Positions 35,428-47,542 of a stretch of DNA of 64,000 bases are shown piece by piece. The notes under the pieces were generated by a model, which did not search any database, was not told the DNA's origin, and was given only the letters and a program-made list of their open reading frames with translations. Within the stretch, counting starts at the first letter, position 1. Each line of letters starts with the position of its first letter. A program made the position numbers and the translations under genes. Source of the stretch: Auanema rhodensis. Taxonomy: Eukaryota; Nematoda; Chromadorea; Rhabditida; Rhabditidae. The DNA is taken from the NCBI GenBank assembly GCA_964057225.1, contig OZ059896.1:10478001-10542000 (forward strand), written 5' to 3'.

Positions 35428-38400
35428 ATGAGAGAGGTAGGTGGCGGCCGACGCCACCAGTTGACTCTCGAGTCCGGCGAAAATGCACTCAATTTATTCG
35501 CTTATCGATCTAGCACTGTACGAACAGTAAGTTCTCAAATGCTTATAAGACATAAAATGTATTTTCAGTTCTTTTTTTATTTCCTCTCTGTCATAACGTT
35601 TGGATTGTTTCGCCTTGTTCTTCATTGGAAGCCAAGATGGCATTTAGGCTTCCGAACAGTAAGATCCACTTTTGAAGATGCTGATTTTATTTTCATTGTG
35701 TATGCTCTTTGAACTATTACTTCGATCAATTGCGTTATATTATAGAAATGCTGATAACGTTGCAGAATTTGTTAAAGTTCAAACAAAACACAGAAGCTCA
35801 TTTGGACCTTCACTAGTATGAGAGTTGAGTCTTATAAAGCAAATCAAGTGTTTACAGGCTATTCCACGGGCTGATGGAACAATGAAAGAAGTCGATTCAT
35901 TTCGATGGTTTGCTTATCGGGAAGTTCATTATATTTGGATGGAAGGTGAAGACGTAGATGGTGGAAGTATATTCGTTACTCCGAGTGAAATGGACCAAAC
36001 AGTCAGTACTGATTTATTTTTTGGATCAAGTCTTAAAGTTACCCATGAAAGTTAAATTACTTTTTAAGCAACGATGTTCATGGAAATTGTCAATTTCAAT
36101 TTTTCTTAAACATAAAAATTTTCTTTTAAATTTCAGCAGCCATTATATCGTCTTCATGAAATAATGCAATCCTGCTTGGGATTAACGGATAATGAAGTTT
36201 GATTTATAAAAATATAGGTTTAATGAAGACATTTAGGTCTATCAACGAATTGAAACATATGGCCGGAACTTGATCGAAGTGAAAGTCCGTTCAATTCTTG
36301 TCCTACTTTTCATGGAAGTCATATCTCCCTTCTATATTTTTCAAATTTTCAGGTTTCAACTTTTTAAGTAAAATAGGAAACACATATTTTTAGCGTTATT
36401 ATATGGTATAATGATGAGTATTGCTACTACGCTACAGTTATTGTTGTTATGTCAGTGGCTTCAATCACAATGGATATATTTCAAACAAGGAAACAAGAGA
36501 AAAGGTTCGAGCATTTTATTCAGTCTTCTTAAATTTTTTTCCAGACTTCGTGCTATGGTAAATATTTCCGAAGAAGTTGAGGTAATTCGTAATGGTGGAA
36601 AAGTTGTTAGTATAATAAGTGAAGAGGTAAAATATTCTGTTATCTCTCGTTAGACATAGATTCATATGTTAGATTGTTCCTGGAGACATACTCCTCATTC
36701 CTCCTACGGGGTGTACGCTGCAATGCGACGCAGTGCTTATGAATGGAACAGTTATCGTGAATGAAAGTATGCTGACAGGGGAATCAGTTCCTATCACAAA
36801 AGTAAAACGAAAAATATTATTTTATACTTATATAGAACGTCTGAATTAATCATCTTTAAATCTCTTGTTTAGGTAGCTCTTCCTGATGATCATAGTGATA
36901 GTCGTTTTCACCTCGAAAAGCATTCAAAACATATTCTTTATTGTGGAACTGATGTGTTGCAAACTAGATACTATCCAGGGCAGAAAGTTAAGGTTAGTTA
37001 ATGTTTATATTTTCTTTGTTTCATAATAGAAGAGTCTCCTGCTATATAGTTGTATACATCTAATTTGGTAGGCTTGGTGCTTCTACCTGTACATTCACAA
37101 TATTCCCCGTCCTAAAGTTAAATAAAATACTTTTTGTATCGATATCAGAAATTTAACAAACCTTTCCTGGTCTGCCCGTAAATCCTTCATCTCCCGGTTT
37201 TCCCATTACCCCTTGGCTTCCTCTTTTGCCTATAATTCCTTGAGGTCCTGCTGGTCCTGTTGGACCTGGTTTCCCATCCATGCCTTTTGTTCCTATTCTG
37301 CCTTGTTCACCTGGTAATTTTTTTCAGTAAAAGAAGCATCTAATCAACAAACCTGGAGCACCTCTTTGTCCTTTAGGGCCTGTGCGTTCTATTATTTTGT
37401 GGGTATCTATTCCCTTTTCACCCGATTTTCCAGGTAGACCGGGTTTCCCAGTAGTACCTGATGGACCTGGTTCCCCTGGCCGACCTTAAGTTTTTGTAAT
37501 ATGATCTCGATATTGTTGTTGTTGTTACCTGGCTGACCGTCTATCCCAGACCTACCTTCGCGACCATTTACTCCTTTTACGCCTCTATGTCCAATTAAGC
37601 CCATTGGACCGGGAACACCGATCGGACCCGGAGGGCATTGAAAACATTGGGTAATTCTTCCGGAATCAAGTGAAACATCTTGAGCATTTTTGCCATTTTT
37701 CCCATCAATTCCTGGTTTGCCATTCGCACCTGGAGAACCAGGCATCCCTGAACAATTATAATAAGTATCCAAAAGAAACTATAATCAACGAAACCTTTAA
37801 TTCCTATTAATCCTGGATTGCACTTATTTTTAGTACGGCAATTACACATTGGGATAAGATATGTCGGACGAGGTTTAAAGTTCGAACTTAACCATGCACG
37901 AAAATATCACAATACTTAAATATTTAAGACAGATTTCTTACGTCTTGATAAAATCATTAGAATTTTTTTTTATTCGTCTTTGGAGCGAATTAATATACAT
38001 CAAATCTTGCCACATAAGGTTTATTGCTTGCTGAAGATTTTCAAGTAAATAAAGGCATAATACAAACTCACCTGGAAAATAGCCATTTCACCATTTAACT
38101 CGCTTCGCAAATGTTCTATGTCTCCACATATTCGTCCTACGGTTATTAAACAAGATAATAATGCTGCTGCTGATACCCAACAGGCTAAAGCCGTCCAACT
38201 GTACATCTGCATTTCTCATACACAGTGATAAGAAATTCCTCTTTTACTTTTGAGGTTATGACCTAATTGAATTGGTCAACTGATTTTATGAAAAAGGGAT
38301 GAATCAGGATTCTTTTTTTCCATACTATTAACCTCTTAGTGGATGTAACTTAAGGTTTATTTATTTTCAGGCTGTGGTACTTCGAACCGCTTTTTCAACT

Positions 38401-41400
38401 CTGAAAGGTCAATTGGTTCGCTCTATCATGTTTCCAAAGCCTATAGACTTCAGGTTCACTAAAGATTTATTCAAAGTAAAATATAAAACGTTTCGAATAT
38501 TATTATTGAATTTTTTTCCAGTTTATTGGTTTCTTAGGTTGTATATCAGGATGTGGATTCATTTATACAATAATCATCATGATTGTGAGGGGAAGTACTT
38601 TCCGTCGTATTCTTATTCGAGCTTTGGACATAATAACAATTACTGTTCCTCCAGCACTCCCAGGTAAGAAAACTGTTTCTAGTTTTTTAAGGTTTTTCAA
38701 ACAAACTGATTAAGCCGCGATGTCTGTTGGTACAATGTCCGCCCAATTGCGATTGGAGAAAAAGGATATTTTTTGTATTTCACCTTCAACTATCAATCTA
38801 TGCGGAGCACTCAACGTTGTATGCATATAATTTCCGTTTTCTGTTAATTTTTGTGTCTGTTCAAGGTGTGCTTTGATAAAACTGGTACGCTAACCGAAGA
38901 TGGTCTTGATTTTCATGTTATGCGACCAGTAGAACCAGCAGAAGGCGAAAAGAAAACTCAATTTAAAGCTGAAACTGCTGAAATGATTAGAGAATCTTTG
39001 CCAATGAAAGGAGATTTGGTTAATGCGATTGCTACTTGCCATTCTCTCACAAGGTTTGCAAAAGTTTATTGTAATACTTAGAAGTATTCTGCTTAAGAAT
39101 AAATGGTGTACTTAATGGTGATCCATTAGATCTTATTTTGTTTCAACAAACTGGGTGGACTCTCGAAGAACCCGCTGAAATCAGTGGTGAAGAGTTCAAT
39201 AATGAAGCCGAGATTTTTGACGCTGTCCAGGTATCTCAAAAATTATATACTTTATTACTTTTCATATTTGCAGCCCTCTATTATAAAGCCTCCTCAATCT
39301 TCAAAAGATTTGCGCTCCGAAGAATATTCTGTTATTCGCCAATTTACCTTCAGGTGTGCCTGCCTATCTTTCCAATCTCTTACTTTTTTCTCTTGTTAGT
39401 TCATCACTACAACGAATGTCAGTTATTGTGTTCAATCCAAATGATGAAGATCATAATATGACACTATATTGTAAAGGATCACCGGAAATGATTTCTAGCC
39501 TGTGTGACCCAAAGACTGTTCCCGACAACTATGCCGTAAGTGTTTGAATCCCACAAGTTTTCTAGTTTTTATATTCAGGCAACTGTTAATCATTATGCTC
39601 AGCATGGGTTCCGATTAATAGCTGTAGCAAGGAGACATCTGAATATCAGTTATTCCAAAGCAGCTAAAATTCCAAGAAATCAGGTTTTTCTCAGATCAGA
39701 ATTATTTTTATTCATAGTTCAACTTTAGGTTGAATGTGAATTGGAATTACTTGGAATAGTTGCAATGGAGAACCGTGTTAAAGATGTTACATTGGGTGTT
39801 GTTAATCAATTAAACAGGTTATTTATATTTGTTTTCATTCAAATTTTTGTATCATTTATAGAGCTCATATAAGAACAGTTATGGTTACCGGTGATAACAT
39901 ACTAACGGCTTTAAGTGTAGCAAGAGAGTGTGGAATTATACGTCCTGAGCGTAAAACTTTCATAGTTGATCATGTTCCGGACGAGAAGGATTCTCAGGGC
40001 AGAACTGCAATAACTCTAAAGCCCGTAAGGTCTTGCCTAAAAATCTATTTTCAATTGTCTCTTCAGTCTGTGTCTTCTTCCGATGATATCCTTGATGATG
40101 AACCAGTGGAAAAATCGTTAACTGATGCTGAATTAGGTTTATTGGTTCAAAGCAACTATCATCTTTGCATATCGGGGGCTACATTCAATGTTATCTTCAA
40201 TGAGTATCCCGAACTTCTTGATTCGCTGGTTTGTGTGTGCGATGTTTTTGCGCGAATGGCTCCCGAGCAGAAGAAGCAGTTGATAAATCACTTACAGGCA
40301 AAATATATATTATTTCACAGATGCTTATATTAGTGTTTTAGGAAGTAAGTTATACTGTTGCTATGTGTGGCGATGGAGCTAACGATTGTGCTGCTCTGAA
40401 AGCAGCTCATGCGGGAATCTCGCTTTCTGATGCGGAGGCATCTATTGCAGCTCCCTTCACTTCTAAGGTCCCAGATATCCGTTGTGTTCCCACTATCATA
40501 AGCGAAGGTAGAGCGGCTCTCGTAACATCTTTTGGAATTTTCAAATATATGGCTGGTTATTCATTGACTCAATTCATTACTGTTATGCAGTTATATTACA
40601 TCTCAAACATTTTAACTGATGGACAGGTAAAACACGTTAAATATTTGCCAGCTAGTTTTTTATTTTAGTTTATGTATATTGATATGTTCTTAATTACTCT
40701 TTTGGCTCTTTTGTTTGGAAACACTCCTGCTTATCCAAGGCTTCATTGTACCCCTCCTCCAACTAGGCTATTATCTGTTGCTAGTATGACAAGCGTTATA
40801 GGACAACTTCTTATAATGGGAGTAACTCAGGTTAATATAAATTTAAGTCTCCTTTTTACAATTTTTTCAGCTATTTGTGTTTGTTTGGACTTCTTATCAA
40901 CCATGGTTTGTCCCTTATGCACCTCCGCGAGGACCAGATGCTGAGGATAAGAGAAGCATGCAGGTGAAGATGAAAATTTTGTCAAAATATTTAAAGATTT
41001 TTTAGGGAACTGCTCTCTTCTGTGTTTCCGTTTTCCAATACATCATTTTGGCTGTTGTCTATTCTAAAGGCAAACCATTCCGCGGTGCTATAACAAGCAA
41101 TAGACTATTTTTAGGAGCAATTATATCAATTACATTGGTATATTTCATAAAAAGTACTATAATGTTTTTTAAAATTAATTTTAGGTTTCGGCGTATATTG
41201 TATTGTTTGCTTCGGAATGGGTGGACAGTGTAATTGGAAATATTCCAATTCCAGAGTGGCAGTTCAAACTTACTTTGGTAATCATAGCTATAATAAACGC
41301 CATAGTGTCATACGCTTTCGAATCCATTCTTGTTGACAAATTTATTCTACAATATTGGGAAAGGTAATGCCTTTTTAGAAACATATGTATTTGAATATTG

Positions 41401-41648
41401 GTATTAAGGAAGAAGAAACTAACAGCTATAAGGGAATATTCCTCATTATCTGATATGCGCGAAGGAGCTGGTCCTATTTTCGAACATCTTTTATCAAGGT
41501 AGGAAACAATTCAGCTTGTAACTCATTTATACTTTTTTTTAGAATTGGAGGAGAGCCTTCTTGGCTGCTCTCAGTTGCTTCCTACATCAGTGTTGACGAT
41601 AACATTAAAACTAAAAAATCCCATGGAAATGGTAATGGTCATATGTAA
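35428..41648 (+). CDS. P5B-type ATPase, ATP13A2/3-like (CATP-5/6/7 group)
   Basis: A P-type ATPase of over 1,100 residues. P5B pumps export polyamines from late endosomes/lysosomes or other membranes. Seen in order: an N-terminal membrane region ([20 protein letters not shown]), the A-domain motif MLTGESVP, the membrane helix 4 signature VPPALP that separates P5B from P5A, the phosphorylation site [15 protein letters not shown], the nucleotide-domain stretch [15 protein letters not shown], the hinge [21 protein letters not shown]5B-typical [11 protein letters not shown], and six C-terminal helices. All catalytic residues are intact. More than 20 exons have 45-base introns, apart from one of about 1.4 kb that holds a collagen gene on the other strand. 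The C-terminus ends in a polar tail ([13 protein letters not shown]). An acceptor TTTATAG lies about 27 bases before the ATG. Confidence 0.93.
36998..38212 (-). CDS. Nematode collagen nested in the P5B ATPase intron
   Basis: A small collagen of about 260 residues on the strand opposite its host gene. The N-terminus is a membrane/signal-type helix ([20 protein letters not shown]) followed by a helix with [16 protein letters not shown], like the nematode cuticle collagen N-terminal domain. A cysteine pair ([13 protein letters not shown]) comes before the first Gly-X-Y run. Interrupted Gly-X-Y blocks follow ([20 protein letters not shown], then [57 protein letters not shown]). Two cysteine clusters (QCFQCPPG and YCECTG) flank these blocks, and a short basic tail ends the chain. 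Seven exons or so, all in frame. Cuticle or other secreted matrix is the likely site. The gene ends 5 bases inside the host intron. Confidence 0.85.
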
Positions 41649-42365
41649 TGCTTCATTGCTCACTCGTTTGTATATCATTGACAAATTTTCTGCTTTATAT
41701 TTATGCATGACTTCATTCCTTGTTCTCTTTCCAAAATGCCTTATTTTATCTGAAATCAGGTAACCTTCTCGATTCCTTGAGCTGTTGTCGTCATGAAATT
41801 AAAAAAAAGTTCATGATTATGATATTAGATCATTTGTTTTTCTTTCACTCTTTCTCAAGAAATTCAAATATTATGTAATGATTTCGGTGTTTTTTTACGT
41901 TACTAATTTTCTCATTGTCTGTTAATCATATAGTTTATCTGGACCCGTGCCTTAGTTGACTATTTTCTCATGACTGGTTGCCTTTTACATTTTCGATTTT
42001 TATATTTTTTGAATTAAATCTTTATTTCTCGATTTTATTCAAAAAATTGAACATACTTCCTTGACAACTCTATGAGAATGTCAGTGTTTCTCTTCTGTCT
42101 TCAATTGCTTTGTGTTCCATAGTAGTTTAAGATATGTATTTCAAAGTAAGAGATCCATAGATACTTTTAATAAACTATAGTTATGAATACAGAAATTAAT
42201 TAACTTCTTTTTTCAAGATAGAATATAATCTTATTTCGTCCTTCCATAACTAGAAGAGCAATATTGTTTCTATTAAAAATAGTTCATGAGATATTTAAAA
42301 GAAAAGGTACTATGAAGATTGATATGGGTATCATCATATTTCCAAGTCCAGCTAAATTATAATCA
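41649..42365. other. Convergent spacer between P5B ATPase and DAO
   Basis: About 720 AT-rich bases holding the 3' ends of two converging genes. Nothing else is supported. Confidence 0.5.
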
Positions 42366-43824
42366 TTAAAGTTTTGATTTGAGAACGATTTTGGAAAGCT
42401 GATTAACCACTTCTTTAGCACAACCCCAAGCAAGAGTTATTCCGCTTCCTCCATGTCCGTAGTTATGTATGATTGACACCTAAAATTAAAAAAATAGAAA
42501 TACTGAAATATGATCACTGAATACTTTCTTATTATTACTTCCTTTAATGTATTCAACTTCTAGTCTTACGCTACTACGACATGGTCTTAATCCTACATGA
42601 TGCGATAAAACAGTTCCTTTCTTAAAAATAAATTAAATGACAACGGTTATGGAAGCCAAAGATTACTTTCAGGTTAGGAAGAGCAGTAAAATTGCGTTCA
42701 ATGATTCTATCGGCAACAGTTTTATCGACTTTTAATTCCCATTCATTTTTATCTTCAGTTCCACCAAGAACTACGAAATCGTCGCTGTAAAAATATGAGG
42801 CTTTCTGATTTTATAACTTGTTGTTAGACAAACTTTAAAAGAGCATAATCATGTTCATTGATCATGAAATATCGCTGCAATGGCGCATTAACTCTTACAA
42901 TCTGATTAAAGTTCAAACTAGGTTACACTTGTACTGTTTAAGAATACTTGGCCTCTAACTGGATAAAGAGTCAAATCATTGCATAAAGTTCTAGCTCCAA
43001 GTCCAGTGCAATTGATAATAACATCAAACATTGTATCCAGTTCATGAAAATCTTTAACCTCTTTTTGTATGGTTTTTCCACCTTTGGAGTAAAATCTATG
43101 TGTTAATGAAAGGAACAATAATAAATAAAATATAAATGTCATACTTTTTTGTCAATCGGGCAATTTCTTTTGTAGGCTCTAAATAATATGTTCTTACGTA
43201 GTATCCTAATCTACAAAATATAATATACAATTTAATAATTTCAGTGCGATTTCACTTTTCTGGATTTTGTTTTAGCTCTATCTTTTCTTGAGCACTTAAC
43301 TCGTAACAAAATGGTACTGTTTCTACCCACACTGGTGTCGGGGTACCTTTCTCTTCGAAATAGTATCCAGCTACTTCCTAATTATATTAAAATATTTAAG
43401 AAAGTATATAAGTAGTTACTTGAACACCCTCGGCATTCTCATTAGTTAACTGCTTACAATAGTTCAGTGTAGTTTGAAACCATTCCCTAAACATGATAAT
43501 ATTACAATCTAACAGTTCTGTTATTCCGTGATTTAACCGTTGAACAAAAACAAATGTTTGCTGACCAAACCGTATGATTATAAGAAACTCACATTAGATT
43601 AAACTTTCCAGCAGAAACACAGAATGGCAAAATTACTCCTGCTGCAACATCTGATGTTAGGTTGGGTGAAAATTCAGCAGCAATGACGGTAATCTGTATA
43701 AAACAATGATCAGTATGTAATTAAAAACTTTTAAAAACAATACTTTAGCGTTTGGATATTGCTCCTGTATTGCCACAGCTGATGACATGCCTATGATTCC
43801 TGCTCCGATAACTCCAATATTCAT
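42366..43824 (-). CDS. D-amino-acid/D-aspartate oxidase, peroxisomal
   Basis: An FAD-dependent oxidase that converts D-amino acids to 2-oxo acids, ammonia and hydrogen peroxide. About 340 residues in ten or so exons. The FAD dinucleotide motif is at the N-terminus ([20 protein letters not shown]). Later blocks are [46 protein letters not shown] and the family signature [14 protein letters not shown]. The arginine in [12 protein letters not shown] matches the substrate-carboxylate contact. The protein ends KSKL, a canonical PTS1 peroxisomal signal. Deciding between DAAO and DDO specificity needs structure-based alignment. Nematodes have one DAAO and several DDO genes. Confidence 0.92.
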
Positions 43825-46019
43825 TTTTCTATAAGTCAACTTATACATATGCTCATATAATACACACACACATATATATATATATGTATATGTATATAGA
43901 AAACATGAAATGGTGGAATTGTTGGAGTAGAAAGTACTTTGACTTTCGAATGAGAAGTTTATAAGAAATTGTTCTTAATTGCAAAACATTGATATTCCTA
44001 TCTAGGGCATTACAACGATTAAATACTTACTCTTATCTCAGATACAACACCTACGAAACAATATTTCAACGCTATCAATTCTAATAATTAACCCATGGGT
44101 TAATGATTAATTGTTTTTATTAATTGTATGTTTATATCTTTATTTCAATTGAAACGAATTGTTTTTTTCTTTTATTTGAAATTTTGAAAATATGTCTATA
44201 GCATATGTATATAATACATCTTCTATGAATATGGCTATAACTCTTTAATATACTTTATATTTTCAGTATATGGCAATTATAATGTAAATTCATATTTCAA
44301 ATGAATAATGGCTTTCTTTATAAAAAAAATGTAGTCATGGAAACTTGTATTAAAAAAATCAGTATATTCCTCTTCCCAACAACATGTACATATATTATAA
44401 ATCCCATTACCGTAGTGAGTTTTGAACTTGAAATAATATCAACGAACGATTCGGATCAAGAACAACTCTGATATCTCTTTTTCATCTTCAAACCCGGGAG
44501 AGTCATATTGGTTTGTCATCACTTGTAAATCTAACTGTTATTTCCCAGCTAGATGATTAAGACATTCTGAATGATGTTAGTGAGATTGTCATAAAAATAT
44601 ACAGAAAGATCCGTAACCTTTCTTGTTCCTTCATCGCACATGGCCTTATTCATGGGAAGCCTTCGTCATAGGTTCTGGCGCCAAATTCGAAATTTGCCAA
44701 ATGGTTGTCATCGCTTGTCCTTCAAAAAAAAAAGATGGTTAATCTTCATTCATAGATTGTATACAAATTGGACAGCAGCTAGTTTACTCGGAAATGTAAA
44801 GAGGAAAACAGTAACAATATTATTCCGAAATAAAGGAAAAATTAAAATAATTTTTGGTTAATATTTAGTTTATATGAATAACAGGAGGTAAAGTCATTTT
44901 GAAGTACTGAACTTCTTCACAAAAACAACATTCTTTTTCATATTTTGACAATTTCATTAAAATTCAGTGTAACACTAGGTATTGGTATTCATATTCTCAA
45001 TAATTATTCAAATCTCACAGATAATTTTTAAACCTAATACATGATATGTTTTAGCTACTCTGTGTCATTTCGTTTTTAGTATTCTTGAAAATTTTCAAAT
45101 CTATTCGTCTATGGTCAGTTTAAGTATATGGCAGATGTTCAGTTACTGGTAATGCTCTTTTCAAAAATGTCCTATTTCAAATAAGAAGTAAGACACATTG
45201 ATATACGGATACACGAGTAAGAGAGAGTACGATCTGCAGTAAGACATTAAGAAAATCGTAAACAGAGGAAAATTGAAAGAGAAAAAGAAGGCAGAAAAAT
45301 GAAAGGCGGAGCCTTCGTGGGGTCCGTTGTTCGTAGAAAAGGCGCCAAAGGCTACGCTTAAAAGAGCGATGGCTATGTTCGAAAACTTCTTTTCCACTAA
45401 TCTACCATTTCTCTATGCAGTCCAGACAGTCTTAAGTTATTGGAATCTCTTTTTCTGCATAGTTTTTGAAGTGTTCAAAAATCTTCTGTTCGCCAAATTC
45501 GGCATAATATTTTGTTATAGCCCATATCAATTCTTCGAAAAAAAGCAGACTGGCTAGAAGAGATTGTATATTTTAATATATTTGCAAGGTAATCTAATAT
45601 CTAGTGGTCACAATTAAAAAAAAATAGTTGTCCTTGTATTTCTTCTCATTTTCTGTTTTTCAACTACTTTCCAATTCAGGTAATTGATTCCAACAATTGG
45701 CCTTGGATGTTATCTTTCTGACATCTGTTCCTTTCTAAAGACTGTCTTTCCTCAAATACAGTTTCAGGCTAAAATTTTCAATTTCAGCTCTTTTAAGGCA
45801 AACATATCTAACTATTTCTCAAGATATGTAAACTCCTTAATGCACCAACTGATATATTTACTTCTATTTTTGAATTTAAAGCCATATCTCCTGTACCAAT
45901 CGTAATGGTTAGCTATGCTCAATCGAACAGTATTGCATTACGCCGCTTTTTTCATTTCAATTTTTTTAGGTTTTTGCTAGCATTGACTGGAAAACGGTCA
46001 GTTTTGTCTGTCTGCATCC

Positions 46020-46039
46020 GGTCGTTAAAAAAAACGACC
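46020..46039. repeat. Perfect inverted repeat, 7-bp arms, A6 loop
   Basis: GGTCGTT, six A, AACGACC. It could form a short hairpin. No transposon ends or gene were found around it. Confidence 0.6.
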
Positions 46040-46577
46040 ATCTGCCGTTGTTGAAGATTCAGAGTCCCGTTTCATGACAGTAATTTGTTCTGGTTGAGAC
46101 CTTGTGAGCGAATGCCATGCGAGGCTTTTTTGCACTCAACCGAGCCCCAGATCTTCAGATCTGTTTGGCAATACTGCTCCGCATAACTACAGCTTGATCG
46201 AACTGTTTATAATAGTACGATTGCGTCAAGAATTCGACGCGAGACTTTATGAATGCTCTCGAATCGTTTCTCTTGATGTCATCGTATTCTTACTACATAC
46301 ATTATAAAGTGTTTAAGTATTATGTCTAATAACTATGTAATAAAAATGTCAACTAACTATATATATATATATATATATATTGATAATAACAACAAAATAA
46401 ATAATGTATTTACAATTAAGGATGATAATGATATTTACCATATATTTATTAAATTTTTAAAAGAGGAAGTTAAAAAGAAACAAACTTTTACATATGTAAG
46501 TATCTGTTATACACTTTCGTCTTTTTATGGCAATTCAATTCATGAGTGTAATACAAATTGTCATATTGCTACCCACA

Positions 46578-46589
46578 CCCCCCCCCCCC
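46578..46589. repeat. Poly-C run
   Basis: Twelve consecutive C residues in otherwise AT-rich intergenic DNA; a second run of similar length lies near 58120. Confidence 0.85.
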
Positions 46590-47542
46590 ATCCTATCTAA
46601 TATCACACAACTTTTCTTCAACTCTATTATATTTTTCTTTGTCGTTGTCTATAATTATAAATATGACTTTAATTATATTAAATATATTTATAAATTCAAA
46701 TGTATAGATGAACTGTCTATTACATTACTATATTTATATTTTTGTATAACTTGATATTGTCAATAATCTTCAAAGCAAATGTATATGTAATTGTGTATAT
46801 CATTAAGAATATTCATCATATTTAAGATGCCTAACTACCGAAAATCTATACTTTCAGATTAATTAATTGTACTGTCTTTTCCAGTTTTTTTGCTTATAAC
46901 ACTCATATTTTAAAGAAAATTTGTTATATTTAAAAAATAAACAAATCGCAGATTGATTTTTTTTGTTTTATTTAAACATCACTTCACATAAAAAAACGAA
47001 CAATAAATATTTCTAATTTTTCAAAAAAATAGAGAATTTGAAAAGTTGATAATGAAAATAAATATAATTAAATTTCAGGTTTGATTACAATATTTCAAAC
47101 TTTATGTACTAAATTATATCAACACATAGTTGTAGCATATTTTGCAATAAAATACTCTTTCTTTCTTCCATTTACTTATTATAATGATGATTTTTGAATT
47201 CACAAAACAACCAGAAGAGTGAAAATGTTTTTTTTCCTGTTCGAGTAGCTCTAACTCAACTTTTTTTCTCAATCTATCAATCTATGTACTTCTCACTCTA
47301 TCTTCTCTCTTTATTTCTTTACTCTCCATCTTTTGCAGTTACTTTCAAAATTGAATCATATCAACACATGCATACATATGTACATAAATTCATCTCTACT
47401 TTTCACTCTCCGTTTTAACACTTCTTTACTTTATTTGTCATATTCTTCATATATTTTACTATTAAATATAAACATTTTCTTTTCATAAAATATTCAGTAA
47501 TAACTGTCATATCATATAATTTCTAGAGTACATTATTCAATT

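Larger units (their letters stand above)
43825..47542. other. 3.7-kb intergenic region with patchy GC-richer segments
   Basis: Lies between divergent DAO (minus) and GluCl (plus) genes. Mostly AT-rich, with CA/TA runs at 43860-43900, (AT)n near 46359-46381 and a C run at 46578-46589. Three GC-richer patches (about 44640-44720, 45300-45380, 46000-46260) contain short open frames with no recognisable domain; they may be decayed sequence. A perfect short hairpin lies at 46020-46039. Confidence 0.45.

Noticed and set aside
44640-44861. Basic plus-strand open frame resembling a transposase fragment
   Set aside because: No DDE or zinc-finger motif and no inverted ends could be found.
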